This document shows positions 42,509-51,722 of a stretch of DNA of 64,000 bases, in pieces. The first letter of the stretch is position 1, and each line of letters starts with the position of its first letter. The notes below the pieces were generated by a model. It was not told where the DNA came from, did not search any database, and saw only the letters and a program-made list of their open reading frames with translations. Source of the DNA: a bacterium (GTDB lineage: Bacteria > Myxococcota_A > Bradymonadia > UBA7976 > UBA1532); NCBI GenBank assembly GCA_030427205.1, contig JAUHXC010000003.1, forward strand, positions 333,801-397,800, read 5' to 3'. The translations under genes were made by a program, and so were the position numbers.

Positions 42509-43759
42509 GTGGACGCCCCGTCGCTGATCATGGCCGTGGCCGTATTGTCCGGGCTGTACCTCGCCTGGAACATCGGCGCCAACGACGTGGCCAACGCCAT
42601 GGGCCCCTCGGTGGGCTCGGGCGCGTTGTCGCTGCGGCGGGCCCTGGTCCTCGCGGTGGTCTTCGAGGCCCTCGGCGCGTTCCTCGCCGGCGGGCGGGTG
42701 ACGGCGACGATCAGCCAGGGGCTCGTCAGCCTCGACGCGTTCGGCGGTGACGCGGTGCTGCTCTCGGCGAGCATGACCGCCTGCCTGATCGCCGCGGCGC
42801 TGTGGCTCAACTTCGCCAGCTTCATGGGCTGGCCGGTCTCGACGACCCACTGCATCGTCGGCGCGGTGGTCGGCGCCGGCCTGATGGTCGGTGGCTGGGA
42901 CGCCCTCGATACCGAGCGGCTCGTCGGCATCGGCATCGCCTGGATCTTCTCACCGCTGCTGGCGATGTGGCTCGGCCACCAGAGCTTCGGCTTCATCCGC
43001 CGACGCATCCTGGGGGCCGACGATCCGCTGACGCGGGTGCGCAGCCTGGGCCCGCCGATGGTCGGCGCGCTGGCGGCGCTGCTGACCCTGGGGCTCCTGT
43101 TCCGCGGCGAGGGGCCGCTGCAGCTCGACCTGCCCCTGTGGCTGGCCGGCGCCATCGCCCTGGCCACCGGCGCCCTGGTGACCGCGCTCAGCCGCCCGAC
43201 CTTCCGCCGGGCCACCGCCGAGGCTCCCGACAGCCACCCGGCCCGGGTCAAGCGCACCGAGCGGGTCTTCCACGGCCTTCAGGTGCCGGCGGCCTGCGCG
43301 CTGGCCTTCGCCCACGGCAGCAACGACATCGCCAACGCCGTCGGCCCGGTCGCGGTCGTCTTCCACGGCTTGCGGGTGGGCATCACCGAGCAGGTCGCGG
43401 TGCCGCCGGCGGTCCTGCTCGTCGGCGTCGTCGGCCTGGCCATCGGGCTGGCGAGCTACGGCTACAAGGTCATGGCCACCGTCGGCCGCGGCATCACCGA
43501 GCTGACCGGATCGAGCGCCTGCGCGGCGGCCTTCAGCACCGCGGCGATCATCCTGGTGGGCAGCAAGCTGGGCCTGCCGGTCTCGACGACGCACATCATG
43601 GTCGGCGCCGTCGTCGGCGTCGGCTTCGGGCGGGGCATCGCGGCGATCAATACCCGGGTGCTGCGGGCGATCATCGCCAGCTGGGTCGTCACCGTGCCCT
43701 TCACCGCCGCGCTCACCGCCGGCCTCGTCGCCATGGCCCGGAGCGCGCTCGGTGGTTGA
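42509..43759 (+). CDS. pit: PiT family inorganic phosphate transporter
   Basis: The protein is 416 residues from GTG 42509, which has GCGGAGG 5-6 bases upstream (an ATG at 42482 is an alternative). About ten membrane segments. Both copies of the PiT signature are present: NIGANDVANAMGPSVGSGAL near the start and AHGSNDIANAVGPVA in the second half, each followed by a GWPVSTTH/GLPVSTTH motif (42833 and 43576 regions). It takes up phosphate with H+ or Na+ at the inner membrane. Paired with the DUF47 gene, and the last 8 bases overlap the RND exporter. Confidence 0.95.
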   Translation: MDAPSLIMAVAVLSGLYLAWNIGANDVANAMGPSVGSGALSLRRALVLAVVFEALGAFLAGGRVTATISQGLVSLDAFGGDAVLLSASMTACLIAAALWLNFASFMGWPVSTTHCIVGAVVGAGLMVGGWDALDTERLVGIGIAWIFSPLLAMWLGHQSFGFIRRRILGADDPLTRVRSLGPPMVGALAALLTLGLLFRGEGPLQLDLPLWLAGAIALATGALVTALSRPTFRRATAEAPDSHPARVKRTERVFHGLQVPAACALAFAHGSNDIANAVGPVAVVFHGLRVGITEQVAVPPAVLLVGVVGLAIGLASYGYKVMATVGRGITELTGSSACAAAFSTAAIILVGSKLGLPVSTTHIMVGAVVGVGFGRGIAAINTRVLRAIIASWVVTVPFTAALTAGLVAMARSALGG

Positions 43760-45962
43760 CCCCTCGCCCGCAGAGCGCCCGCCGCGCATCCGCCGCAACC
43801 TGATCATCGCGGCGCTGTTGACCCTCGGCGCGCTGGCGCTGTGCCTCGTGCCGCGGCCGCGGCTCGACAACTCCATCGGCGCGATGCTCGTCGACGACAG
43901 CCCGCGGGCGGCGACCTATGCCGCGTTCCAGGGCCGCTTCGGCGCCGACGAAGTGGTGATCGTGCAGTTCACCGCCCCGGCGAAGCACGCCGACCGCTTC
44001 TTTCAGCGGCTGGCGCGTTTCGAGGCGCGCATGGCCGCCTACCCCGAGGTGGAGCGCACCCTGGGTCCGGCCTCGGCCTATGAAGACGAGTTCGACCTGC
44101 TGCTCGACCCCGACATGGGCGGCATGGGCGAGCTGCCCCGGCTCGCGAAGCGCTTCGACGGCCCGCTCAACCGCGCGCTGGGCTTGATCACGCTGCCCGC
44201 AGACGGCCCCGCAGACGGCCCCGCAGCGCAGCTCGACGCCGCCGACGGCCAATACCAGGGCCGGGTCTACGCCTTCATCCGCCCCGGCCCGCCCGAAGAG
44301 CGCGCCGGCCTGCGCGCCGAGCTGCCCGGCCTCTACCGCAGCGGGGCCCACGTCGCCGGCCCGCCGATCCTCAACATCGTGCTCGACTTCGTCAGCACCG
44401 AGGTGCAGATCATCACCCTGCCGCTGCTGGTGGCGGTGTGCGTGATCATCATGCTCGGGCTGACCCGCAGCGTGCGGCAGACCATCGCCGCGCTGGCCCC
44501 GGTGGGCCTCGGCGTCGGCGCCACCATGGGCCTGCTCTCGCTGACCGGCCACAGCACCGACATCGTGGTCAACATCGCCCAGCCGCTGATCTTCGTGCTG
44601 CTGCCCGCCTCGGGATTGCACGTGATCGTCGCCTGGCAGGACGCCCGCCGGTTGGGCCTCGACCGCCACAGCGCCCCGTGGATCGCCGCCCGCGAGAAGG
44701 GCCGCGCCTGCGCGTTGGCGCTGGGCACGACCGCGCTCGGCTTCACCAGCCTCGTGTGGAGCGACATGCCCGCCATCCGCGCGTTCGGCGCGGTCTCGGC
44801 GCTCGGCCTCGGCCTCGGCCTGCCGCTCGTCTTGTGGGTGCTGCCGGCGCTGCTGCAGCTGCTCGGCGGCGGCCCCGGCCCGGCGGGGCGGCAGGTGCTC
44901 GGCGGCATCGCGGCGGCCACGGTGAGCCACGCCATCCGCGCCCGCTGGCTCTGGCCGCTGGCCGCGCTGCTGATCACCGCCGGCGGGCTGTGGACCATGA
45001 CCGCGCTGCCCATCAGCACGGGCGGGGTGCACTACTTCGAAGACGACGCCCGCATCCGCACCGATTACGAAGCCCTCGAAGCGGCCGGCGTCGGTTTGTC
45101 CAGCGTCGAGCTCATCCTCGACTTCGACCGGGCGCCCGACGAGACGATCCTCGAGACCGTGCACCGGGTCGGTGAGGCCGCCGAGGCCCTCGACGGCGTG
45201 CAGCAGGCGGTCGGGCTGCCCCTGTTTCTGCGGGAGGTGCAGTGGCGGGCCAACGGCCAGGACATGCTGCCCGCCGGCTCGCTGCTCGCCGAGGCGCTCG
45301 GGGCCGACGCCGCCGCCGGCTTCGTCGACGGGCGCGGGCTGCGGCTGTCGCTGCTCATCGACCACCTCGACGCGACCGAGCTCGACGCGCTGCACGGCGA
45401 GCTGCGCCGGCTCGTCGCCGAGACCGCGCCCGCCGCCAAGCTCACCCTGACCGGGCATCACGAGCTGGTCGTGCACGCCCAGGCGAGCCTCGTCGATACG
45501 CTGATGTGGAGCCTGCTGACCACCGCGCTGCTCATCGAGCTCATCATCCTCGTCGCCCTGCGCTCGTTCGCGCTGACCGCCGCCGCGCTGCTGCCCATGC
45601 TGGCCCCCGTCGCGCTCAACTTCGGCCTGATGTGGGCCCTCGACATCCCGCTCGACCTGGGCACTTGCATGGTCGGCGCCATCGCGCTCGGCATCGCGGT
45701 CGACGACGCGCTGCACTTCATGATCGCGTGGCGCAAGGGCCCGGCCCTCGCCTGCGCCCGCTCCACCGGCCGCGCGCTGGTGCTCACCACGGTGGTCATC
45801 TCCGCCGGCTTCCTCTCGCTGATGACCGCCGACTTCGCGCCCACCGCCCGCTTCGGCTTGCTCACCGGCGTGGCGATGGCCAGCGCGCTGCTCGCCGACC
45901 TGCTCGTGCTGCCGCCCATCCTGCAGCGGCTGGCCCCGTGGAAGGGCGAGCCCGCCGGCTGA
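43752..45962 (+). CDS. RND/MMPL superfamily exporter
   Basis: This 736-residue protein starts at GTG 43752, inside the end of the PiT gene. It has the RND architecture: one N-terminal helix, a soluble loop (about residues 40-225), five or six helices (NIVLDFVSTEVQIITLPLLV onwards), a second soluble loop and a second helix bundle (ELIILVALRSFALTAAALLP). GIAVDDALHFMIAWRKG holds the conserved Asp pair for proton relay. Length agrees with hopanoid/lipid-type MMPL-like exporters rather than the longer drug pumps. It is translationally coupled to phosphate transport, but a functional link is unproven. Confidence 0.88.
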   Translation: MVDPSPAERPPRIRRNLIIAALLTLGALALCLVPRPRLDNSIGAMLVDDSPRAATYAAFQGRFGADEVVIVQFTAPAKHADRFFQRLARFEARMAAYPEVERTLGPASAYEDEFDLLLDPDMGGMGELPRLAKRFDGPLNRALGLITLPADGPADGPAAQLDAADGQYQGRVYAFIRPGPPEERAGLRAELPGLYRSGAHVAGPPILNIVLDFVSTEVQIITLPLLVAVCVIIMLGLTRSVRQTIAALAPVGLGVGATMGLLSLTGHSTDIVVNIAQPLIFVLLPASGLHVIVAWQDARRLGLDRHSAPWIAAREKGRACALALGTTALGFTSLVWSDMPAIRAFGAVSALGLGLGLPLVLWVLPALLQLLGGGPGPAGRQVLGGIAAATVSHAIRARWLWPLAALLITAGGLWTMTALPISTGGVHYFEDDARIRTDYEALEAAGVGLSSVELILDFDRAPDETILETVHRVGEAAEALDGVQQAVGLPLFLREVQWRANGQDMLPAGSLLAEALGADAAAGFVDGRGLRLSLLIDHLDATELDALHGELRRLVAETAPAAKLTLTGHHELVVHAQASLVDTLMWSLLTTALLIELIILVALRSFALTAAALLPMLAPVALNFGLMWALDIPLDLGTCMVGAIALGIAVDDALHFMIAWRKGPALACARSTGRALVLTTVVISAGFLSLMTADFAPTARFGLLTGVAMASALLADLLVLPPILQRLAPWKGEPAG

Positions 45963-45974
45963 GCGAGACCGGGG

Positions 45975-46925
45975 TCAACCGGCTCTACGTCGACCTGTTC
46001 GATCGCTGGCCCCGCTGGCCCGTCGACGGCACAGACGCAGCGCGCCCCACGCCACGACGAGCGCCCACGGGGGCAGGGCTGGCGTGCCGCTCGGCCGGGC
46101 GCTGCAGCCCATCTGCTCCAGGTCGGGCCCGTCGATCGGCTGCTCGTCCGCCGGCGCGGCGCACGGCTCGACGTGCTCGTCGATCACCCCGTCGCAGTCG
46201 TTGTCGATACCGTCGCAGCGCTCGTCCCAGCCTTGGAACGGGCACAGCGGATACAGACCCTGCTGCGGCACGAGATCGGGCTCGACGGCGTCGTGCGTGC
46301 TGTCGAAGAGCACCCGCAGCCCCAGCGCCGGGGTGGTCATGTCCGATGGCCGGCGCGCCTCGACCGCGTCGACGAAGCCGTGCACGTCGAGCACCAGATC
46401 GCCGGCGGCGTCGGGGGCCACCACGCAGCCGGCGAGCGGCGCGTCGTCGGGCTCATCGGGCAGCGCGACGAGGGCGCAGTCGTCCAGATCGCCGTCGGCG
46501 CCGATACGCAGCGCCAGATCGGGCGCGCCGTCGTCGTCGACGTCGAACTCGGCGCGCAGCTGCTCGCCGGCCCCCAGGCGCGCGGCGTCGAAGACCGCCG
46601 GATCGCTGCTCGAGTCGGGATCACCGTCGCCGTCGCTGTCGCCGGCCACCGCGCCGAACGCCACCTGCACCGCGAAGCGCAGGCGGCCATCGGCCGGATC
46701 GGCCTGCAACCAGACGGCCCGCACGTCGAAGCCCGACGGCCCCGCAGAGCCCACGTCTTCGGGGTCGGAGACCCAGTCGGCGAAGGCCCCGAACGCGGCG
46801 TCGACGTGCCCCGTCAACGGCGGCAGCCCGGCCCCGTGCGCGGGGGCCGCGGCGGCGAGCGCGGCGAGCAGGCAGACGACCCGGCCAGCGGCTCGGCGGT
46901 CGTGATGCGATAGAACAGGCAGCAT
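45975..46925 (-). CDS. MYXO-CTERM-like protein with MopE-type metal-binding motif
   Basis: This 316-residue protein has GAGGGG before the ATG and a signal peptide (VVCLLAALAAAAPAHGAG). The middle is Asp/Gly-rich (DSDGDGDPDSSSDPAV, thrombospondin-type-3-like Ca sites). Then CDGIDNDCDGVIDEHVEPC matches the putative metal-binding motif found in MopE and many myxobacterial surface proteins. The C-terminus has a sorting-signal layout: MGCSARPSG, a hydrophobic PPWALVVAWGALRL, then CRRRASGASDR. This is the MYXO-CTERM pattern: Cys, membrane helix, Arg cluster. It is probably secreted and processed at the envelope. The region upstream carries repeated CGATGAC sites. Confidence 0.8.
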   Translation of the reverse strand: MLPVLSHHDRRAAGRVVCLLAALAAAAPAHGAGLPPLTGHVDAAFGAFADWVSDPEDVGSAGPSGFDVRAVWLQADPADGRLRFAVQVAFGAVAGDSDGDGDPDSSSDPAVFDAARLGAGEQLRAEFDVDDDGAPDLALRIGADGDLDDCALVALPDEPDDAPLAGCVVAPDAAGDLVLDVHGFVDAVEARRPSDMTTPALGLRVLFDSTHDAVEPDLVPQQGLYPLCPFQGWDERCDGIDNDCDGVIDEHVEPCAAPADEQPIDGPDLEQMGCSARPSGTPALPPWALVVAWGALRLCRRRASGASDRTGRRRAG

Positions 46926-46944
46926 GTCATTCCCCTCGGTTCAT

Positions 46945-47036
46945 GTCATCGGTCAGCGATGACTCGATGCCATCATGGGATGTCTTGCCGCCCGACGCGA
47001 TGACGGGCAGATTCAGCCGATGACGGCCGATGACGG
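46945..47036. promoter_or_regulatory. Array of CGATGAC motifs in a divergent promoter
   Basis: An inverted pair GTCATCG-N5-CGATGAC occupies 46945-46963. Three direct copies of CGATGACGG follow at 46998, 47018 and 47028, so spacings are 20 and 10 bases, in phase with the DNA helix. They lie just upstream of a TTGACA at 47042-47047 (with a weak CAGGCT 17 bases on). The pattern is typical of a transcription-factor site cluster for one or both divergent genes. Confidence 0.5.
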
Positions 47037-47141
47037 CTCGATTGACAGCGCCCGGCGGGCCCGTCAGGCTGATGCACGTCGGCTCGGGACCTCCGGCCGA
47101 CGCATGCCATGCACCCATGACTCAGTGACAGGGAGAGCACG

Positions 47142-47726
47142 ATGAGCACCCACGAACCGACCCGGCCGGGGCAGCCGCTCGAGATCGATCCCATTCACGC
47201 CAACCGCCAGCGCGCGGTGAGCATCTCACCCACCAATACCTGGACGATGGTCGAGATCGGCGACAAGCCGACCCTGAGGCTGACGAAGAAGGGCTACACC
47301 GCCGACTCGCTCTACTGGACGGCCTTCAGCGGCACCAAGCTGCAGAACCACGGCACGGTCGACATCTCCGCCGGCAGCAAGGTCGAAGGCGACCCACCCA
47401 CCGGCGCGCAGTTCACGATGAGCACCGGCGGCTGGGAGGCGGGCCCGGCGTCGCTCGACTACACCGTGGGCAGCGGCGGCGTCGTGGGCCTCTTCACGGT
47501 GAAGGCCACCAAGGATGGCAAGACCCGGGCGAATCGCTACCTGGTCATCGAGCAGGACGGCGATCAGGCCACCCTGAGCTGGTTCAAGCAGAAGAGCGAC
47601 GACGGCACCGTCGGCCGCCTCGCGCCCGACGACTGGACGGTCGAGCTCGTGGCTACCACCACGCTGAAGGTCAGCCCGGCCGAGGGCACGCAGTTCTGGC
47701 AGGCCATCGACACCCAGAACGCATAG
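47142..47726 (+). CDS. Hypothetical protein, beta-rich
   Basis: This 194-residue protein has GGGAGAG before the ATG. Not recognised. The sequence is beta-rich and soluble, with many Thr, Gly and Ser (AGSKVEGDPPTGAQFTMSTG, YTVGSGGVVGLFTVKAT). There is no signal peptide, membrane segment or Cys. Codon use is normal for the region. It is divergent from the MYXO-CTERM gene and shares its motif array, and converges on the kinase-FGE gene. Confidence 0.7.
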   Translation: MSTHEPTRPGQPLEIDPIHANRQRAVSISPTNTWTMVEIGDKPTLRLTKKGYTADSLYWTAFSGTKLQNHGTVDISAGSKVEGDPPTGAQFTMSTGGWEAGPASLDYTVGSGGVVGLFTVKATKDGKTRANRYLVIEQDGDQATLSWFKQKSDDGTVGRLAPDDWTVELVATTTLKVSPAEGTQFWQAIDTQNA

Positions 47727-47727
47727 C

Positions 47728-47751
47728 GCCTCAGGGCTCGTCAGCCCAGGC
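47728..47751. terminator. Stem-loop between convergent genes
   Basis: GCCT-CA-GGGCT-CGTC-AGCCC-AGGC forms a 9-bp stem with a 2-base bulge and a 4-base loop. It begins 2 bases after the stop of the plus-strand hypothetical and overlaps the kinase gene stop. A bidirectional terminator is plausible; no T-run. Confidence 0.45.
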
Positions 47752-50272
47752 TGCGCACCAGCCGGATGCCCACGTTGGCCCCGATCGACGTCGGATGCAC
47801 CGCGAAGCGGCACGCAGCGCCGCACCAGCCGCGCTGGGTCGGGAAAGCGCCGCCGCGCACGATGCGATGGGTCACCGCCGCCGGATCGGCCACGTCCGGC
47901 CGCCCGTCGACGATCGGCGCGCCCGCCCGGCGGTAGGCCGTCGCGCAGAAGTCGCGCACGTTGCCGGTCAGCCCGCGCACCCCGTAGACGCTCTCGTCGA
48001 GTTCGAACGCCGTCACCGGCGCTGGCGCCGGCGGGCCGCGGTGGCTCTCGGCCACGCAGGCGAAGGCCGGGTCGAGGTGGTCGCCCATCGCATAGCGCCG
48101 CTCGTCGACCCCGCGGGCGGCGCGCTCCCACTCGAGGCTCTCCGGCAGCCGCCAGGGCAGGCCGTCGCGCGCGGCCCGCCAGGCGGCACAGGCCCGCGCC
48201 GCCTGCCAGCTCATGCGAAACACCGGCAGGTCGTCATCCCACTCGAAGCCCACCGGCACGCCCGGCGCGAAGCCATCCGGGGTCAGGCGAAAGAGCCCCG
48301 GCCCGTCGGCGGTGCGCCCCGCCGGCACGCAGCCCAGCGCCTCGTCGACCCGCCCCGCGGCCCGCAGGCCGTCGAGGAAGGCCCGATAGCCCGCCAGGGT
48401 CACCGGATGGCGCTGCATCACGAAGCCGTCGAGCCACACCCGCTGCCGGGGCAGGCCGTCGGCGGCGTCGGCGACCCCGCCCAGCACGCCCCAGCTCGGC
48501 GGCACGTAGACCGCGTCGGGCCCGATCTCATCGACCGGCGGCAGCACGATCGGGCGTGGCGCGCGCCCCCCCGGCGGGATGCCATGCCAATCCCCGCCGC
48601 GCTCCATCGCCACCGGATAGCGCACCGTCACCCGCCCCGGCGCGCGCAGCACCAGCAGATAATGCCCCCGGGGCAGCGGGTGGTCGCGTAGCGGCGTGCG
48701 CAGCGCGCCCTCCATCGGCACCGGCACCCGCCGCCGATCGCGCTCTTCGAGACGGAACAGCGCGACCGTCGCCCCCGGCGGATCGGTCAGCAGCGTCAGC
48801 CGGCCCTGGCCGCGCAGCCACTCTGCATTGCCCGCCGGATCGTGCAGCCGCAGCTGCGCGGTCGCGTCGGCGGCGGCCTCCGGATCGCGGCGGCGCTCGG
48901 CGTCCAGCAGCCGCTCGCGGTAGTGGGTATTGAGCAGCGCCCGGGCCGCCGTCGACGTCGGATCGGCCTCCAGCGCGCCGCGCAGGGTATGCACCAGGGC
49001 CAGCTCGAGCGCCCGCGCCCGCCGACGCAGCGCCACCGCCGCGTCGGCCTCGTCCCACGCCGGCCGCTTCTCGGCGATCGGCGCGTGGGCCGCCAGCGGC
49101 TCGAGCAGCGCCCGCGCCCGTGCGTCGTGCGCCGCCGCCCGGACCCGCAGGCGCTCGATCTCGGGGCCCATGGCGCGGGCCTCGTCCACCAGCGCCCGGC
49201 TCTGCGCCCGCTGCGCCTCGCCGTCGAGCCAGGCCCGCAGCCCGTCGGCGAAGGCGGCCATGCCCGAGCGCTGCGCCGGGTCGCTCATCAGCGCGCGATG
49301 ACAGACCGCGACCAGCGCCGGTGGCAGAGCGCGCGCCGAGCCATCGGCGGCGGTCACCGTCGGCGGCAGGCGCGGCGGCGGGCGCAGCAGCACCGCCAGC
49401 GGGTTGCCGCCCGAGCGCAGCGGCGGCGCGCCGGCCAGCACGTGGTACAGCACGCCGCCCAGAGCGTAGACGTCGGTGGCGGCCGTCGGCGTCTGCCCGC
49501 GGGCCTGCTCGGGGGCCATATACGCCGGCGTGCCGATGATCGTCGTCGCGGGGTCGGTCGGCGGCGTATCGGTCGGCGTATCGGGTGGCGCCGTCTCCCT
49601 CGGCGCCAGGGGCCGCGCCGCGTCCAGCGCCCGGGCGATGCCCCAGTCCATCACCATGACCTCGCCGAAGGCCCCGATCATGATGTTGTCCGGCTTGAGA
49701 TCGCGGTGCACCACCCCCTCACCGTGGGCGTAGGCCACCGTCTGCACCACCCGCAGCAGCGCCTCGATCAGCCGCCGCAGGCTCCAGCCGTCCTCGGTCT
49801 CGACCCAGCGCCCGCCGCGCGCCGCCCCATGCACCGCGGCGACCACCGCCCCCAGGGTGCGCCCGTCGACCTGCTTCATGGTGAACCACAGGCGCCCGTC
49901 GGGCAGCGCGCCGACGTCCTGCACCGCGACGATGCCCGGATGCTGCAGGCGGGCCGAGATGTGCGCCTCGCTCAGAAAGCGCGCGTGGGCCTCGGGCCGG
50001 TCGATGAGCCGCCAGTCCATCACCTTCATGACCAGCGGCCGACCCAGGTGCCGGTCGTGCACCCGGCGCACCTCGCTCATGCCGCCGCGGGCCAGCAGGC
50101 CCAGATCGACATAGCGCTCGACGCGGCCCTCGGGGCGGATGAGCGGCGCGCCGCCATCGGGCAGAGTCTCGGCGCCCGCCTCGGTCCACGATTCGCTCGG
50201 TCGGCCGGGGCGGGTGATCGAGTCCGTCGGCGGCGCGTTCGCCGTATCGTCGGGCCCGCCCGCCTCGCTCAC
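47741..50272 (-). CDS. Ser/Thr protein kinase with C-terminal FGE/sulfatase-modifying domain (Pkn1-like)
   Basis: This 843-residue protein starts at GTG 50272, overlapping the FHA gene stop by four bases. The kinase domain (about residues 52-350) has the Gly loop GLLARGGMSEV, Lys83 in VMKVMD, HRDLKPDN (catalytic Asp191) and DWG (209-211) in place of DFG, common in bacterial kinases. An all-helical linker follows, then a PEGA-like stretch (DPPGATVALF). The C-terminal 270 residues are an FGE-like domain: RHPVTLAGYRAFL, WRLPESLEWERAARG, RGLTGNVRDFCATAYR and IVRGGAF. No transmembrane helix. Together with the FHA gene it forms a phospho-signalling pair; FGE domains in such kinases are probably ligand or substrate modules. 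Confidence 0.93.
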   Translation of the reverse strand: MSEAGGPDDTANAPPTDSITRPGRPSESWTEAGAETLPDGGAPLIRPEGRVERYVDLGLLARGGMSEVRRVHDRHLGRPLVMKVMDWRLIDRPEAHARFLSEAHISARLQHPGIVAVQDVGALPDGRLWFTMKQVDGRTLGAVVAAVHGAARGGRWVETEDGWSLRRLIEALLRVVQTVAYAHGEGVVHRDLKPDNIMIGAFGEVMVMDWGIARALDAARPLAPRETAPPDTPTDTPPTDPATTIIGTPAYMAPEQARGQTPTAATDVYALGGVLYHVLAGAPPLRSGGNPLAVLLRPPPRLPPTVTAADGSARALPPALVAVCHRALMSDPAQRSGMAAFADGLRAWLDGEAQRAQSRALVDEARAMGPEIERLRVRAAAHDARARALLEPLAAHAPIAEKRPAWDEADAAVALRRRARALELALVHTLRGALEADPTSTAARALLNTHYRERLLDAERRRDPEAAADATAQLRLHDPAGNAEWLRGQGRLTLLTDPPGATVALFRLEERDRRRVPVPMEGALRTPLRDHPLPRGHYLLVLRAPGRVTVRYPVAMERGGDWHGIPPGGRAPRPIVLPPVDEIGPDAVYVPPSWGVLGGVADAADGLPRQRVWLDGFVMQRHPVTLAGYRAFLDGLRAAGRVDEALGCVPAGRTADGPGLFRLTPDGFAPGVPVGFEWDDDLPVFRMSWQAARACAAWRAARDGLPWRLPESLEWERAARGVDERRYAMGDHLDPAFACVAESHRGPPAPAPVTAFELDESVYGVRGLTGNVRDFCATAYRRAGAPIVDGRPDVADPAAVTHRIVRGGAFPTQRGWCGAACRFAVHPTSIGANVGIRLVRSLG

Positions 50273-51176
50273 GGCCCGATCCGCAGCCGCGCCGGCGGCA
50301 ACCCGATGTGCAGGCTGCCGGCCCCCGCCCGCCGCTCGACCAGCTGCGCCGCCCCTTCGACCCCAGCGGCGGTCAACGCCCGCCGGGCCCGCGAGACCTG
50401 GGTGTTGATCGTCAGCCGGCTCATGTCGAGCATGCGCTGCAAGTCGTCGTGATGCACCCAGCCCTGCTCGAAGGGCGGCAGCTGCGCGTCGGCCAGCCGC
50501 AGCCGGGCCAGGGTCAGCAGCAGATAATGATGGGCCCGCTCGGCGACCGGCAGCGCGCCGCCGGGATGCTCGATGCGCAGGTCGACGTGCTCTTCGTCAC
50601 GGCTGACGGTGAAGCACAGCGTCGACTCGCCCAGCAGCACCGCGCCGCCGTCGGCCTCGACCGTCGACGCCAGCTCGCCGGGCAGCCACAGCCGCCACGC
50701 CTCACCGGCGACATCGAGCAGCTGCCCCGACATCGCCGGGGTGAGCCCGCCGTCCGGCCCCTCGAGCTGCCAGCCGTCGTCCGTGGGCAACAGCTCCAGC
50801 TCGACCCGCTCGGCGTCGGGCAGCGACAGCGCGCCGTCCCGCAGCCCGCGCACCGCGCGATCGCTCAGCCGGATCGCCACCGGCCCCGGCGCCTCGCCCG
50901 CGCCCAGCCGCCACGGCGACGCCGCCCGCCCGAAGCCCAGCCGCCCGCCCGCCGCCAGCGCCGCCTGCTCGCCGGGCCCCAGCCGCCGACCGTCGACCCA
51001 GGTGCCGTTGCGGCTGCCCAGATCCACCAGCGGCCGTCACGCCAGCTGAGGGCGGCGTGCTCCAACGAGACCCGGCGATCGTCGAGGCGCAGCTGGCAGG
51101 TGGGCCCGCGGCCGACCAGGGTATGCGCCGTCAGGCAGACCGGATCGCCCGCGTCGGGGGGCACGAGATAGGCCAT
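50269..51176 (-). pseudogene. FHA domain-winged-helix protein, interrupted by a -1 frameshift
   Basis: Two overlapping frames together make one FHA protein. From ATG 51176 the first frame gives the phosphopeptide-binding half: LVGRGPTCQLRL and VSLEHAALSWRDGRWW. The second half of the same domain, DLGSRNGTWVDG, is only found in the next frame. The break is at about 51027-51028, in CGCTGGTGGAT. One extra G would restore RWVDLGSRNGTWVDG and a 302-residue product. After the FHA comes a middle domain and a C-terminal winged-helix-like segment (MLDMSRLTINTQVSRARRAL). It could be a true disruption, a sequencing error or frameshifting. The kinase start overlaps its stop. A DNA-binding phospho-reader is the likely role if intact. 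Confidence 0.8.
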
Positions 51177-51189
51177 GACCGGCATCGTA

Positions 51190-51206
51190 TCGGCGCTGAG
51201 CGCCGA
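51190..51206. repeat. Perfect palindrome upstream of the FHA gene
   Basis: TCGGCGCT-G-AGCGCCGA, 8-bp arms around one base, lies 14 bases upstream of the FHA ATG and after the lipoprotein stop. It could be an operator or a tight hairpin separating the two halves of the operon. Confidence 0.4.
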
Positions 51207-51242
51207 CCCGCAGCGGGCGCGCCGCGCAGGCGACCGCAGGGC

Positions 51243-51722
51243 TCAGGGGATCGCGGGCATACCCGGCGGGAAGACGCTGAGCACGGTGCCGCCGAAGATG
51301 GCGAAGGTATGTCCATCGACGACGTGCGCTCGGCCGCCGGGGCCGAAGTCGAGCGTGCGGTCGGGCTGGCCCGCGCGCTCGATGCGCAGCGACGCGGTGT
51401 CGGCGTGTGCCGTGCGCCCCTGTCCGTCGCGCAGCCGCAGCCGCTCGGCGCCGAGCAGGGTGACGGTCAGGTCGAGGGCCTCGATCGCGCGCGACTCGCC
51501 GGGGCGCAGCGTGAGGTCCAGCCGGGTCTCGAGTGCCTTCATGGGCTCGCTCCGAGCGGGGGCGGCGTCGCGTCTGGATGGGGTGAGCGGCCGCGCGGTC
51601 GCCGCCGCGTTCGTATGGGGTACGCCGGCGTCCGGGCCGGGCGCCGGCTGCGCCTTGGGGCTCGGTCGGCCATTGCACCCGAGCAGCGTCAGGGCGATGA
51701 GCAGAGGCAGGCAAAGGCTCAT
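51243..51722 (-). CDS. Small lipoprotein
   Basis: This 159-residue protein overlaps the upstream HExxH-LysM gene by four bases (ATGA). The signal MSLCLPLLIALTLLG then Cys16 is a lipobox. After a Pro/Ala-rich linker, the C-terminal 95 residues are beta-rich (LDLTLRPGESRAIEALDLTV, DGHTFAIFGGTVLSVFP). No known motif. Translational coupling suggests it works with the peptidase-like protein, perhaps as inhibitor, immunity factor or anchor. Confidence 0.75.
   Translation of the reverse strand: MSLCLPLLIALTLLGCNGRPSPKAQPAPGPDAGVPHTNAAATARPLTPSRRDAAPARSEPMKALETRLDLTLRPGESRAIEALDLTVTLLGAERLRLRDGQGRTAHADTASLRIERAGQPDRTLDFGPGGRAHVVDGHTFAIFGGTVLSVFPPGMPAIP

Noticed and set aside
44203..44226. Tandem 12-base repeat GACGGCCCCGCA in the RND exporter
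   Set aside because: Only two copies, in frame within a variable loop; a trivial slippage repeat.
46927..47118. 63-codon minus-strand frame in the divergent intergenic region
   Set aside because: It spans the regulatory motif array and has no ribosome binding site or recognisable feature.
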